Notes under the pieces: generated by a model
Told to the model about the DNA's origin: nothing
Seen by the model: the letters and a program-made list of their open reading frames with translations, nothing else
Databases searched by the model: none
Assembly: GCF_001375555.1 (NCBI RefSeq)
Contig: NZ_CTDZ01000009.1
Location: 372,001-436,000, forward strand
Direction of reading: 5' to 3'
DNA: 64,000 bases
From: Numidum massiliense
GTDB taxonomy: Bacteria > Bacillota > Bacilli > Thermoactinomycetales > Novibacillaceae
Position numbers and translations under genes: made by a program
Shown here: positions 50,574 through 60,964 of the stretch, one piece after another
Layout: every line of letters begins with the position of its first letter
Position numbering within the stretch: the first letter of the stretch is position 1

Positions 50574-53015
50574 ATGGGGATGAAGAAAACGGAAAGAATG
50601 TTGCCTTTGCTTCCGTTGAGAGGATTAATTGTTTATCCCGGTTCAGTATTACATCTAGACGTCGGCCGCGAAAAATCGATTAAAGCGTTAGATCGCGCGA
50701 TGTTAGAAGATAACGAATTATTGCTTGCGACTCAAGAAGAGGTAAACATCGAAGAGCCACAGGCCGAGCAAATATATAAAATGGGCACTGTCGCTAAAGT
50801 TAGGCAAATGTTGAAGTTGCCGAATGGCACGATGCGCGTACTCGTCGAAGGAATCGCACGCGGAAAACTCGTTGAGTTCGTGCAGTCAGACGAGTTTTTC
50901 CTCGTAAAAGTGGAGCAACTGGAAATTAGCGTGAAGGAAACGCCAGAAATCGAAGCGATGATGCGTGCGGCGTTAGAGCAGTTTGAGCAGTACATTAAAA
51001 TGACGAAAAAATTGACGCCAGAGACGTTAATGACAGTGCAAGACATTGACGAACCGGGGCGGTTAACGGATTTAATTACGTCGCACTTACCGCTGAAACT
51101 GAAAGATAAACAACAAATATTAGAAGTCGTCGACGTGAAAAAGCGGCTGCAGACGTTACTCAATCTGTTGAGCGACGAACGGGAAGTCCTCGAACTAGAA
51201 CGGAAAATTAGTTTGCGCGTCAAAAAGCAAATGGAAAAAACACAGAAAGAGTATTACTTGCGCGAACAAATGAAAGCCATTCAACGCGAATTGGGGGAAA
51301 AAGAAGGCCGAGCCGGGGAAATCGAGGAACTGCGGGAAAGACTCGTGCAATCGATGGCCCCTGACGCTGTGATTGAAAAGGCGGAAAAAGAAATTGATCG
51401 TCTCGAAAAAATGCCATCTACGTCGGCCGAAGGTAGCGTCATTCGTACGTACGTCGAGTGGTTGTTAGATTTACCGTGGACAGAAGAAACGGAAGATCAA
51501 CTTAACATTAAACGAGCGGAAAAAGTGCTCGACGATGACCATTACGGGTTAGAAAAAGTAAAGGAACGCGTTTTAGAATATTTGGCCGTACAACAAATGG
51601 TACAAAAGTTAAAAGGCCCGATTTTGTGTCTCGTAGGCCCACCTGGCGTCGGTAAAACATCACTTGCGCGCTCGATCGCCCGCGCCCTTGGGCGGAAATT
51701 TGTCCGCATTTCCTTAGGCGGCGTGCGCGATGAAGCGGAAATTCGCGGGCACCGGCGCACGTACGTCGGGGCAATGCCGGGGCGCATCGTGCAAGGGATG
51801 AAAACAGTGGGTAGTGTGAACCCGGTGTTTCTGTTAGACGAAATCGACAAGATGGCGATGGATTTTCGCGGTGACCCGGCATCGGCGTTGTTAGAAGTGC
51901 TCGATCCGGAGCAAAACCATTCGTTCAGCGACCATTACATTGAACTGCCTTACGATTTATCGAAAGTGATGTTTGTTACGACGGCTAACGTGGCCCACAA
52001 CATCCCGCGGCCGCTGTTAGACCGGATGGAAATGCTGTACATTCCAGGTTATACAGAGCAAGAGAAATTACGCATAGCGCAAGGGTATTTGTTTCCGCGC
52101 CAGCTGAAGGAACACGGGCTAACGAAAGATAAAATGCAGTTACAAGAAGAGGCGCTCCTAAAAATTATCCGCCTGTATACGCGTGAAGCGGGTGTACGCA
52201 ACTTGGAGCGGACAATTGCCGCGCTGTGCCGCAAAGCGGCAAAAATACTTGTTTCTGGCGACAAAAAGCGTGTCATCGTCACGCCTAAAAACTTGGCCAC
52301 TTTTTTGGGGCCGGAAAAATATCGCTACGGGATGGCGGAAGAGGAAGATCAAATCGGCGTGGCGACAGGGCTCGCTTGGACCGAAGTCGGCGGGGATACG
52401 CTGTCGATCGAAGTATCCGTCCTACCGGGTAAAGGAAAGCTCATCCTTACCGGTTCGCTCGGTGACGTGATGAAAGAATCGGCTCACGCGGCGTTCAGTT
52501 ACATTCGCTCGCGGTCGCAATCGCTCAACATCGATCCGGAATTTAACGAGAAAAACGATATTCACATTCACGTACCGCAAGGCGCGATCCCGAAAGACGG
52601 ACCGTCGGCGGGAATCACGATGGCGACGGCGCTCATTTCCGCCTTGACAGGCCGTTCGGTGTCTCGTGAGGTAGCGATGACCGGCGAAGTGACGCTGCGC
52701 GGACGCGTACTGCCGATCGGCGGGTTGAAGGAGAAATCGCTAGCGGCACACCGCGCGGGGATAAAGACTGTGCTGTTTCCGAAGGAAAACGTAAAAGATT
52801 TGGATGACATTCCGGAAAGTGTGCGGAACGACTTAAGGTTTGTCCCGGTCGAACATATGGATACGGTTCTTGAGCACGCGCTCACCGGTGCGAAAACAGA
52901 AGCGGGCGCCCGAGGGGATGCGGAACCGTCACAGACAGACGAACAGCTGGTGCAAACCAATGCCGTGCACATGACGATCGAAGAGAACGAACAAATAAAC
53001 GAGCAACCTAATTAG
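50574..53015 (+). CDS. lon: Lon protease (LonA)
   Basis: 813 residues. N-terminal substrate domain ([20 protein letters not shown]), Walker [14 protein letters not shown], Walker [11 protein letters not shown] and the Ser-Lys protease core ([17 protein letters not shown] with a later [14 protein letters not shown]). The C-terminus has a 35-residue Glu/Gln/Asn-rich tail. It degrades misfolded and regulatory proteins. Confidence 0.97.
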   Translation: MGMKKTERMLPLLPLRGLIVYPGSVLHLDVGREKSIKALDRAMLEDNELLLATQEEVNIEEPQAEQIYKMGTVAKVRQMLKLPNGTMRVLVEGIARGKLVEFVQSDEFFLVKVEQLEISVKETPEIEAMMRAALEQFEQYIKMTKKLTPETLMTVQDIDEPGRLTDLITSHLPLKLKDKQQILEVVDVKKRLQTLLNLLSDEREVLELERKISLRVKKQMEKTQKEYYLREQMKAIQRELGEKEGRAGEIEELRERLVQSMAPDAVIEKAEKEIDRLEKMPSTSAEGSVIRTYVEWLLDLPWTEETEDQLNIKRAEKVLDDDHYGLEKVKERVLEYLAVQQMVQKLKGPILCLVGPPGVGKTSLARSIARALGRKFVRISLGGVRDEAEIRGHRRTYVGAMPGRIVQGMKTVGSVNPVFLLDEIDKMAMDFRGDPASALLEVLDPEQNHSFSDHYIELPYDLSKVMFVTTANVAHNIPRPLLDRMEMLYIPGYTEQEKLRIAQGYLFPRQLKEHGLTKDKMQLQEEALLKIIRLYTREAGVRNLERTIAALCRKAAKILVSGDKKRVIVTPKNLATFLGPEKYRYGMAEEEDQIGVATGLAWTEVGGDTLSIEVSVLPGKGKLILTGSLGDVMKESAHAAFSYIRSRSQSLNIDPEFNEKNDIHIHVPQGAIPKDGPSAGITMATALISALTGRSVSREVAMTGEVTLRGRVLPIGGLKEKSLAAHRAGIKTVLFPKENVKDLDDIPESVRNDLRFVPVEHMDTVLEHALTGAKTEAGARGDAEPSQTDEQLVQTNAVHMTIEENEQINEQPN

Positions 53016-53055
53016 CAGGTAAACGTTGATGACATAAAGTGCGGGGCGAATGACG

Positions 53056-53640
53056 ATGAAAATAAAAGCAGCCGAAATTGTAATTAGTGCCGTGGGACCG
53101 AAAGATTACCCGCAGGGCGCCTGGCCGGAGATTGCGTTGGCCGGGCGTTCCAATGTCGGTAAATCTTCGCTCATTAACTGTATGCTCGGGCGTCGCAAGC
53201 TCGCGCGCACGAGTGCGACACCCGGTAAGACGCAGACGTTGAACTTTTATTTAATTAATGATGCCTTCTATTTTGTCGACTTACCAGGATACGGCTATGC
53301 GAAAGTGTCAAAGCAGACGAAAGCTGCTTGGGGGAAAATGATCGAACGGTATTTAATCGAGCGTCCGCAGCTTAAGTGCGTCGTACAAGTGGTCGATTTC
53401 CGCCACCCGCCTTCAAAAGACGATATTCAAATGTACGAGTGGCTCACACACTTTGGCCTGCCGACAGTCGTCGTCGCGACAAAAATCGATAAAATATCCC
53501 GCAGTCGGCGGCAAAAACATGTGCGGAACATTACTGACACACTGCACATCACAGGTGAGGATCCGTTTGTGCTATTCTCTTCCGAAACGGGCGAGGGGAA
53601 AGAGACGCTGTGGCAAACGTTGACGCCGTTTATCACTTAA
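53056..53640 (+). CDS. engB: Ribosome-biogenesis GTPase EngB (YsxC)
   Basis: 194 residues from ATG 53056, which aligns with family starts and leaves room for GCGGGG. G1 [13 protein letters not shown]3 [10 protein letters not shown]4 ATKIDK and G5 SSETGEG are present. It acts in large-subunit assembly. The lon-engB order is conserved in Bacillales. Confidence 0.96.
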   Translation: MKIKAAEIVISAVGPKDYPQGAWPEIALAGRSNVGKSSLINCMLGRRKLARTSATPGKTQTLNFYLINDAFYFVDLPGYGYAKVSKQTKAAWGKMIERYLIERPQLKCVVQVVDFRHPPSKDDIQMYEWLTHFGLPTVVVATKIDKISRSRRQKHVRNITDTLHITGEDPFVLFSSETGEGKETLWQTLTPFIT

Positions 53641-53760
53641 ACGACGAGATAAATACTGTGGCTATACGATAAGGGTATCTGATATAGGCATGAGAGGAAA
53701 GCCGCGGTCATAGTGTAAAAAACGACAATAGCGTGTAGATCTAATGGGAAGGTGAACAGG

Positions 53761-54993
53761 TTGGCACAAAAAAAGCGAATCGCTGTCCTCTTCGGGGGAC
53801 GCTCCGGCGAACACGAAGTATCTTTACTTTCCGCGCGTTCAGTCATCGAATCGCTCAACCCTGATATGTTTGACATTATTCCGATTGCCATTACGCGGGA
53901 AGGCGAGTGGAAGAGTAACCGTGAGGCAGTAGCGCTCCTCGGAGAAGGGTTCGATGCTGAGAAGTTATCACTTCAGACGGCGGATGTCGCATCCGTAAGT
54001 GACTCTGATGCAGCTGACGGGGGCACTACGACGGCTTCCCCCGCAAATAAGGCTACGACGGCTTCCCCTGCAAATAAGGCTACCACGGCTGACGCTGCGG
54101 CGACCACTGCTGGGGGCGGTGGCGTTCCTTTAACGGGCTCGGCGCAAGGACTAGCGTTCATGGCCGGACAAAAACCGGATGTCGTTTTTCCGGTGTTACA
54201 CGGGACGTACGGGGAGGACGGCACCGTCCAAGGCATGCTAGAAATGGCGGACATCCCGTATGTCGGGGCAGGTGTACTCGCGTCAGCTGTCGGCATGGAC
54301 AAGGTGATGATGAAGCGCCTGTTCGCGGAGGCGGGATTACCGCAAGGCGATTTCACTGCCGTCATCAGGCGGAATTGGGAACGGGATCCGAACGGAGTCA
54401 TCGCTGCCATTGAGCGGCAGTTTACGTATCCCGTCTTCGTTAAACCGGCGAACCTCGGCTCGAGTGTCGGCATTTCTAAAGCGAAGGACCGCGAGTCGCT
54501 CACCGCAGCAATCAATCTCGCTTGCCGTTACGACCGCAAGATCGTCGTCGAACAGTTTATTCCGGCGCGTGAAGTAGAAGTCGCCGTTCTCGGTAACGAC
54601 AACCCGGAAGCGTCCGTACCCGGTGAAATTATGTCGTCCAACGAATTTTACGATTATCGGGCGAAGTATATCGATGGCAAGTCAGTCTTACAAATTCCCG
54701 CCGATCTACCGGCGGAGACAGTCGAGCGCATCCGCGAGTATGCGATCACCGCCTTTCAGTCGATCGATTGCTCTGGACTCGCGCGCGTCGACTTTTTTGT
54801 ACGGCGCGATACGGGAGAGGTACTACTTAACGAAATTAATACGATGCCAGGCTTTACCCCGTTTAGTATGTATGCGAAACTGTGGGAGCACTCAGGCTTA
54901 ATTTATCGCGAATTGGTCGAGCGCCTTATCGCCCTCGCGTTCGAGCGATATGCCGAACAGGAAAAGAATGAAACGACGTTTGCCATACAATGA
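53761..54993 (+). CDS. ddl: D-alanine--D-alanine ligase with a repeat insertion
   Basis: 410 residues from TTG 53761 (GGGAAGG 9 bases upstream). ATP-grasp ligase with FGGRSGEHEVSLLSARSV, VFPVLHGTYGEDGT, FVKPANLGSSVGISKA, NEFYDYRAKY and EINTMPGFTPFSMY. The Tyr of FYDYRAKY fits D-Ala rather than D-lactate specificity. Residues about 75-120 are a low-complexity Ala/Thr/Ser insert with two copies of TTASPANKA encoded by a 27-bp tandem repeat (54028-54081). The family has a short variable loop there. Confidence 0.94.
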   Translation: MAQKKRIAVLFGGRSGEHEVSLLSARSVIESLNPDMFDIIPIAITREGEWKSNREAVALLGEGFDAEKLSLQTADVASVSDSDAADGGTTTASPANKATTASPANKATTADAAATTAGGGGVPLTGSAQGLAFMAGQKPDVVFPVLHGTYGEDGTVQGMLEMADIPYVGAGVLASAVGMDKVMMKRLFAEAGLPQGDFTAVIRRNWERDPNGVIAAIERQFTYPVFVKPANLGSSVGISKAKDRESLTAAINLACRYDRKIVVEQFIPAREVEVAVLGNDNPEASVPGEIMSSNEFYDYRAKYIDGKSVLQIPADLPAETVERIREYAITAFQSIDCSGLARVDFFVRRDTGEVLLNEINTMPGFTPFSMYAKLWEHSGLIYRELVERLIALAFERYAEQEKNETTFAIQ

Positions 54994-55020
54994 CCGAAAG
55001 TTAATCCATAAAGAGTCGAA

Positions 55021-55048
55021 AACCCTGCCGAAAGCGGTAGGGTTTTTT
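55021..55048 (+). terminator. Terminator after ddl
   Basis: AACCCTGCCG pairs with CGGTAGGGTT (one wobble), loop AAAG, then a T run. Confidence 0.9.
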
Positions 55049-55164
55049 CCGTTAGACAACACATTGTGATAAAAAGTTCGGCAGACTGTCACACATGGCT
55101 GACGAAAACTTTTCTATAATAGTTCGTAATAGATGTTTATTAACTCGCTAAACGTGAAGGTATG

Positions 55165-55196
55165 TCGCGATTAGGTTACATTAGACCTAACCGCGA
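55165..55196. repeat. 12-bp near-perfect inverted repeat upstream of ctaC
   Basis: TCGCGATTAGGT (55165-55176) and ACCTAACCGCGA (55185-55196) differ at one position and enclose 8 bases. It has no T run, so an operator or leader hairpin is more likely than a terminator. Confidence 0.7.
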
Positions 55197-55349
55197 TATA
55201 GTCGTGCACGAGTGTCGTGAGTAAGAGAGGAATCATACGTTAGTCGTTGTACAAGGGAGAGGTATGTGTTATGGTGTAAACGGGTATTTATTTAACAAAT
55301 ATGTGTCGTTTGTTTAGAAAAGCGGAGAAAGTGAGGTTGCGATCATTTA

Positions 55350-56360
55350 ATGAACAAGAATCGCCGTGCACGGTACGTCTTACTCATGCTGGCAATTATG
55401 GCGTTCGGCTTGGCTGGCTGTACTGTCCCTCAGTCGGTCTTTGATCCGAAAGGGCCGATGGCGCAAATTCCACTCGACTTGCTGTGGATGAGTGTATGGG
55501 TGATGACTTTCGTCACAGTTGTTGTCGCAGTCATCTTAGTTATTGTGTTGATCCGTTTCCGTACGCGCAAAGGGGAAGAGAACGTCATTCCCGAACAAAC
55601 TGAGGGAAGCACAAAGTTGGAATTAGTATGGGTCGTCATCCCTGCAGTGCTGTTGACGATTCTCGCCATTCCGACGGTAAAGGCTGCTTACGAGATCGCT
55701 GAAGTACCGCAAGGATCGGACGTGTTACATGTCAAGGTCACAGGTAAACAGTACTGGTGGGAGTTTGAGTACCCTGAATTAGGAATCATTACCGCTAACG
55801 AAATGCACATTCCCGCCGGTGAAGATGTGAGGGTATCGCTCGAATCAACGGATGTCGTTCACTCATTCTGGGTGCCAAAATTAGCTGGTAAGCTGGATAA
55901 CATACCGGGACAGACGAACTACATGAAGCTACACGCCTCGGAACCGGGTACATATTCGGGGCAATGTGCGGAACTGTGTGGTCCTTCCCACGCATTGATG
56001 GCGTTTCAAGTTGTTGCGCACAAGCCAGGAGATTTTGACAACTGGGTGGAAAAGATGAAAAACCCTGAGACGAAGCCGAAAACAGCTTTGGCTGAAGATG
56101 GGGAAAAAATCTTCGCCAAAAGTTGCGCGAGTTGCCACGCGATTGAAGGGACGGATTCAAAAGGCCGTATGGGTCCGGACTTGACGGGCTTCGGTAATCG
56201 CAAGCGACTGGCGGCACACATTATGGACAACAACCGCGAAAACTTGATTAAGTGGATTCAACAACCGCAAAAAATTAAGCCTGGCAATAAAATGCCGGAT
56301 ACCGGCATGAGTGACGAGCAAGCTGAAGCGCTCGCGGAGTATTTGGAAGGCTTAAAATGA
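55350..56360 (+). CDS. ctaC: Cytochrome caa3 oxidase subunit II (with cytochrome c domain)
   Basis: 336 residues. Lipoprotein signal ending AFGLAGC, two membrane helices (about 45-70 and 90-110), the CuA site (CAELCGPSH with upstream His) and a fused cytochrome c domain with CASCHAIE and a Met ligand near PDTGMSDEQ. It accepts electrons on the outer membrane face. First gene of ctaCDEF. Confidence 0.96.
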   Translation: MNKNRRARYVLLMLAIMAFGLAGCTVPQSVFDPKGPMAQIPLDLLWMSVWVMTFVTVVVAVILVIVLIRFRTRKGEENVIPEQTEGSTKLELVWVVIPAVLLTILAIPTVKAAYEIAEVPQGSDVLHVKVTGKQYWWEFEYPELGIITANEMHIPAGEDVRVSLESTDVVHSFWVPKLAGKLDNIPGQTNYMKLHASEPGTYSGQCAELCGPSHALMAFQVVAHKPGDFDNWVEKMKNPETKPKTALAEDGEKIFAKSCASCHAIEGTDSKGRMGPDLTGFGNRKRLAAHIMDNNRENLIKWIQQPQKIKPGNKMPDTGMSDEQAEALAEYLEGLK

Positions 56361-56387
56361 CGGTGACGAAAGAAAGGAGGGGGACCA

Positions 56388-58298
56388 TTGTCCCAAGCTA
56401 GTTTACCAAAGGAATCAAATAAAACGGTCATCGAGCCGTTGAACTTGCAGAGAAAAACCGGATTTTGGGGTGCGTTGTGGGATTTGTTGACGACAGTCGA
56501 CCACAAGAAGATCGGGATCATGTACTTCGTAACTGGGGCGTTTTTCTTTGCCGTAGCTGGGCTCGAAGCGTTTATTATCCGCTTGCAACTCATTGGGCCG
56601 AACTTGGAACTCGTCGCGGCGGACACGTTTAACCAGCTGTTTACTGGACACGGAACGAACATGATCTTCCTAGCGGCAATGCCGATGTTGCTCGGGCTAA
56701 TGAACTATATTATGCCGCTACAAATCGGTGCGCGCGACGTGGCGTTTCCATCGATGAACGCCCTCGGGTACTGGTTGTATTTCTTCGGCGCGATCATCGT
56801 CAATATGAGTTGGTTTTTAGGCGGTGCACCTGAGGCGGGTTGGTTCGCTTACGCCCCCTTAACGTTGAACGAGTACCTCCCAGGACCAGGGATTGACTTT
56901 TACGATATTGGGCTACAAATTTCCGGTTTCGGGACACTGATGGGCGGTATTAACTTTCTCGTGACGATCATAAACATGCGCGCTCCGGGGATGACCTTTT
57001 TGCGCATGCCGCTGTTCTCGTGGACGACGTTCGTCACATCGGCGCTCATTTTGTTCGCGTTCCCACCGCTCACAGTTAACTTTTTCCTATTAATGTTCGA
57101 TCGCCTGTTTGACGCACAGTTCTTCGACTTCACCGCGGGCGGAAACGTGCTCATTTGGCAGCACTTGTTCTGGATTTTTGGTCACCCGGAAGTGTACATT
57201 TTGGCTTTGCCGGCGTTCGGCATTATGTCCGAGGTGGTGGCCACCTTCTCCAAGAAACGGCTGTTCGGTTACAGTGCGATGATTTTGTCGACGATCGTCA
57301 TCGGTTTCTTAGGGTTTATGGTTTGGGTGCACCACATGTTTACGGACGGATTAGGGCCTCTCGTTAACGCGATTTTCTCAGTCAGTTCAATGTTAATTGC
57401 GATTCCGACAGGGATTAAAGTGTTCAACTGGCTATTTACGATGTGGGGCGGTAAACTGAGGTTTACGACGTCGATGATGTTTGCCGTCGGTTTTATTCCG
57501 ACATTCGTCATGGGCGGAGTGACCGGCATCATGCTCGCGATGGCGCCGGCAGACTATCAGTACCACGACAGTTACTTCGTCGTCGCCCACTTCCACTACG
57601 TCATTATCGGGGCGACAGTGCTCAGCTTGTTCGCTGGATTCTACTACTGGTACCCGAAAATGTTTAACCGCGTATTGGATGAACGGCTCGGGAAATGGAA
57701 TTTCTGGTTCTTGTTCCTCGGGTTCCACATTACGTTCTTCCCGCAGCACTTCCTCGGTTTGATGGGGATGCCGCGGCGCGTGTGGACGTACCAAGACGGC
57801 ATGGGCTTTAACTTCTTAAACCAGCTCAGTACGTTTGGGACGTTCCTCATTACGATCGGGCTGTTGATCTTGATTTACAACGTGATTCACACGTGGAGGA
57901 AAGGCGATCCAGCCCCAGCTGATCCGTGGGACGGCCGCACGTTGGAATGGGCTTTGCCGACGCCGGTGCCACACTACAACTTCGGTCGTACACCGCTCGT
58001 ACGCGGTCTCGATACGCTGTGGATTGAAAAGATGGCAGGCAACGATAAAGTGACGGCCGCCGAACCGCTTAAACCGATTCACATGCCGTCGTCGACGTTT
58101 AAACCGTTCTTGTTTGCTCTGGGGCTGGCGATTGCCGGTGTCGGTGCGATTTTCCACCGCGAGTTGACGTGGGGCGTCGCCATTGTGGGTCTCGTGTTCT
58201 GGCTCGGTGTCGTCATCGCCTACTTACTGGAAGAAGATGAAGGCTACTATGTAAGCACCTCTGAAATTGAAGCGACTGAGGGAGGGAGCAAGGCGTGA
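56388..58298 (+). CDS. ctaD: Cytochrome caa3 oxidase subunit I
   Basis: 636 residues from TTG 56388 (AAAGGAGGGGG upstream). Twelve or more membrane helices; heme and CuB ligands in FTGHGTNM, WIFGHPEVYI, WVHHMF and VAHFHYVI. It reduces oxygen and pumps protons. It overlaps ctaE by 4 bases. Confidence 0.97.
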   Translation: MSQASLPKESNKTVIEPLNLQRKTGFWGALWDLLTTVDHKKIGIMYFVTGAFFFAVAGLEAFIIRLQLIGPNLELVAADTFNQLFTGHGTNMIFLAAMPMLLGLMNYIMPLQIGARDVAFPSMNALGYWLYFFGAIIVNMSWFLGGAPEAGWFAYAPLTLNEYLPGPGIDFYDIGLQISGFGTLMGGINFLVTIINMRAPGMTFLRMPLFSWTTFVTSALILFAFPPLTVNFFLLMFDRLFDAQFFDFTAGGNVLIWQHLFWIFGHPEVYILALPAFGIMSEVVATFSKKRLFGYSAMILSTIVIGFLGFMVWVHHMFTDGLGPLVNAIFSVSSMLIAIPTGIKVFNWLFTMWGGKLRFTTSMMFAVGFIPTFVMGGVTGIMLAMAPADYQYHDSYFVVAHFHYVIIGATVLSLFAGFYYWYPKMFNRVLDERLGKWNFWFLFLGFHITFFPQHFLGLMGMPRRVWTYQDGMGFNFLNQLSTFGTFLITIGLLILIYNVIHTWRKGDPAPADPWDGRTLEWALPTPVPHYNFGRTPLVRGLDTLWIEKMAGNDKVTAAEPLKPIHMPSSTFKPFLFALGLAIAGVGAIFHRELTWGVAIVGLVFWLGVVIAYLLEEDEGYYVSTSEIEATEGGSKA

Positions 58299-58945
58299 GT
58301 AATTACCAAGCGACGGAAAACACGGCGGGGGGAGCTGGCTCCCTCTCGCTAGAAAGTGCGACATTGCAGGCACGTAGCCGGCAGTTAGGTTTTTGGTTCT
58401 TTTTGGCGGGAGAGTGTGCGCTCTTTGCTTCCTTTATCGGAACGTATTTAACGCTTGCGGGCCAGCATGGCAAAGGTCCTGGACCTGCAGAGGCGTTCGA
58501 TTTGACGCTCGTGTTTGTGATGACCTTTCTCTTGTTGACGAGTAGTTTGACGAGTGTGATCTCGACAGTCGGTATGCAGCGCGGCGACTTTAAAATGATG
58601 CACCGCTGGCTGACGGCGACGATCCTTCTGGGACTTGTTTTTCTCGCCTTCCAGATTTACGAGTTTATCGAGTATAGCAACATTGGCTTAACGATGCAAA
58701 GCAGTCCGTTCGGCTCCGCGTTTTACGCGTTAGTCGGATTTCACGGGCTACACGTATTGTTTGGTCTCATCTGGTTGTCGGTATTGAAGTTCCAATCGTT
58801 GGATCGCCACGGGTTTACGACTGACGAAGCGTTAACGGTGCAAAATGCGTCTAAATTTTACATTGCAGGTCTGTACTGGCACTTCGTCGACGTCGTGTGG
58901 GTCGTCATTTTTACGGTCGTCTATTTGCTCGGAAGGGTGGGTTAA
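58295..58945 (+). CDS. ctaE: Cytochrome caa3 oxidase subunit III
   Basis: 216 residues from GTG 58295. Five to seven membrane helices; LGFWFFLAGECALFASFIGT and GFHGLHVLFGLIWL match subunit III. Part of ctaCDEF. Confidence 0.95.
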   Translation: MSNYQATENTAGGAGSLSLESATLQARSRQLGFWFFLAGECALFASFIGTYLTLAGQHGKGPGPAEAFDLTLVFVMTFLLLTSSLTSVISTVGMQRGDFKMMHRWLTATILLGLVFLAFQIYEFIEYSNIGLTMQSSPFGSAFYALVGFHGLHVLFGLIWLSVLKFQSLDRHGFTTDEALTVQNASKFYIAGLYWHFVDVVWVVIFTVVYLLGRVG

Positions 58946-58954
58946 ACAGACGTT

Positions 58955-59266
58955 ATGGCTAAAACAGAATCCAACCATCAGAAGGGACATATTCCGATTT
59001 GGACGCATGTCGTTAGCTGGGCAATTATGATCATTATGACGGCGGTCGCTTTCTTGGCTGTCGGAATGAAACTCATGCCGGCGTCGATCGTTATCCCGTT
59101 TATCCTCTTCTTGTGTGTGATTCAAGTGTTTGCACAGATTTATATCTTCATGCACTTGAATACGAAAAGTCAAGCGTTCCAGATGTTGTTTATGGGATCG
59201 GGTCTTATGTTTGCCACCGTCTTTGCGGTTGGTCTGTGGTTGATGGCATGGACGTACACGCCGTAA
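58955..59266 (+). CDS. ctaF: Cytochrome caa3 oxidase subunit IV
   Basis: 103 residues with three membrane helices (HVVSWAIMIIMTAVAFLAV, IVIPFILFLCVIQVFAQIYI, GSGLMFATVFAVGLWLMAW). Small subunit IV, last gene of the operon. Confidence 0.92.
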   Translation: MAKTESNHQKGHIPIWTHVVSWAIMIIMTAVAFLAVGMKLMPASIVIPFILFLCVIQVFAQIYIFMHLNTKSQAFQMLFMGSGLMFATVFAVGLWLMAWTYTP

Positions 59267-59584
59267 CGGCTCGGGATCATCTAGCAACGTGACGGCACAA
59301 ACAATAACGGGGTAAGTACGGCACAGCAAGTGCAAAATAGAAAAAGAGGATAATCAATAACATGTAGCTCCTTGCTGGATCGTTCTTGACGCGTACTCAC
59401 GAAGTCGTACCGTTAGGGGAACATCCAACAAGGAGCTTTTGCTCTAGTGGAACGATTCACATTGTCTTCACAAACTGGAACTTTGCTTAGAATAGCTTAT
59501 GTTATAATGGGACATGACTAATAATAATTGTCATCGATCGCGGACGGGGCGGTCTAGTTTCTATTTTTAAGTGGGGGTTATACG
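59267..59584 (+). other. Intergenic region between ctaF and hemA
   Basis: It holds a long hairpin terminator (59366-59441) and a TATAAT at 59503-59508 with no good -35 box, probably part of the hemA promoter. No gene seen. Confidence 0.6.
59366..59441 (+). terminator. Long hairpin terminator after ctaCDEF
   Basis: AGCTCCTTG (59366-59374) pairs with CAAGGAGCT (59429-59437), and TGGAT with ATCCA inside it; TTTT follows. The 54-base loop is unusually long for a simple terminator. Confidence 0.65.
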
Positions 59585-60949
59585 ATGCACCTTATGACGA
59601 TCGGCCTAAATTACAAAACAGCCCCTGTCGCAGTGCGCGAGCAGTTTGCGTTCGCCCAAGATTCGTTGCCTCTAGCGCTCAAACAGTTGCGGCAATCGAA
59701 AGGCATTTTGGAATGTGTTATTTTAAGTACGTGTAACCGAATGGAAATATACGTCGTATGTGACCAATTGCACACAGGGCGTTACTATATAAAAACGTTT
59801 TTAGAGCAATGGTTTGGGTTGCCGAAAGAGCAGTTTGTGCCGCATTTGTATATTTTGGAAGCGGAACAAGCGGTACGCCACTTGTTTAAAGTGACGTGCG
59901 GTCTCGACTCGATGGTAATCGGCGAGACGCAAATATTAGGGCAAGTACGGCAAGGGATTGCTGCGGCTCAAGAAGTAAAAACGACAGGCACTATTCTTAA
60001 TAAGTTGTTTTTGCAAGCAGTAACAGTTGGAAAAAAGGCGCACAGTGAAACGGCGATCGGCCAAAATGCCGTATCGGTTAGTTATGCTGCCGTCGAATTA
60101 GGAAAAAGGATTTTCGGCGATTTTACAGGAAAGACAGTGCTCGTCTTCGGTGCGGGAGAAATGAGTGAACTAACGGCGAAACATTTGCAGGGGAATGGGG
60201 CGGCAAAGGTGCTCGTCGTAAACCGCTCCCGCGAACGCGCGGAACGAGTCGCTCGGCGCATACAGGCGGAGGCGTATTCGTTTGACCAGTTAGACAGTGC
60301 ACTCGTACGCGCGGATGTCGTCATCGCGTCGACGGGGGCAGAAGGCATCGTGCTCAGCAAGGAGCAGGTGGCGCGTGCGTTGCTTCAGCGTCGCAGTCGT
60401 CCACTCTTTTTGATCGATATTGCTGTACCGCGCGATATCGACCCTGCGGTGAATGACCTAGCAGACGTTTATTTATACGACATCGACAATTTACAAGGTA
60501 TTGTCACGGCGAATATGGAAGAACGAGAACGGGAAGCGGCGAAAGTATGGACGTTGATCACAGCCGAATTGGACGCTTTCAACACGTGGATGGATACGCT
60601 AGGCGTCGTGCCGTTAATTACCGCCCTGCGCGAGAAAGCTCTGCAGGCACAAGGTGAGGCGATGCAGCGCATTGAACGCAAATTGCCGGATCTCTCTGAG
60701 CGCGAACGCCGTGTCATTAGCAAGCAGACGAAAAGTATCATTAACCAACTGTTGCGCGATCCGATCCAACGTTTAAAGGAGTTGGCGGCAGATCCCGACA
60801 GTGGAGAGGCGCTAGCGCTGTTTGAACACTTCTTCGCGTTAGAAGAACTGCTAGCGGCGCATGAGGCGGAAGAGCAACAGCAGGTGCAAAAGGTCGCTAC
60901 GGCTCCGCAAAAAGCTGCGATCGGAGAGGTTAAAGTACGCACGTACTAA
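59585..60949 (+). CDS. hemA: Glutamyl-tRNA reductase
   Basis: 454 residues. Catalytic Cys in ILSTCNRMEIY, GLDSMVIGETQILGQV, NADPH-binding VFGAGEMSELTAKHL and the C-terminal dimerisation helices. It makes glutamate-1-semialdehyde, the first step of tetrapyrrole synthesis. GTGGGGG lies upstream. First gene of the hem operon. Confidence 0.97.
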   Translation: MHLMTIGLNYKTAPVAVREQFAFAQDSLPLALKQLRQSKGILECVILSTCNRMEIYVVCDQLHTGRYYIKTFLEQWFGLPKEQFVPHLYILEAEQAVRHLFKVTCGLDSMVIGETQILGQVRQGIAAAQEVKTTGTILNKLFLQAVTVGKKAHSETAIGQNAVSVSYAAVELGKRIFGDFTGKTVLVFGAGEMSELTAKHLQGNGAAKVLVVNRSRERAERVARRIQAEAYSFDQLDSALVRADVVIASTGAEGIVLSKEQVARALLQRRSRPLFLIDIAVPRDIDPAVNDLADVYLYDIDNLQGIVTANMEEREREAAKVWTLITAELDAFNTWMDTLGVVPLITALREKALQAQGEAMQRIERKLPDLSERERRVISKQTKSIINQLLRDPIQRLKELAADPDSGEALALFEHFFALEELLAAHEAEEQQQVQKVATAPQKAAIGEVKVRTY

Positions 60950-60964
60950 GCAAGGTGAGGGCAC

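Larger units (their letters stand above)
54994..55349 (+). other. Intergenic region between ddl and ctaC
   Basis: It holds the ddl terminator (55021-55048) and a long near-perfect inverted repeat at 55165-55196. I see no gene and no clear consensus promoter. Confidence 0.6.
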
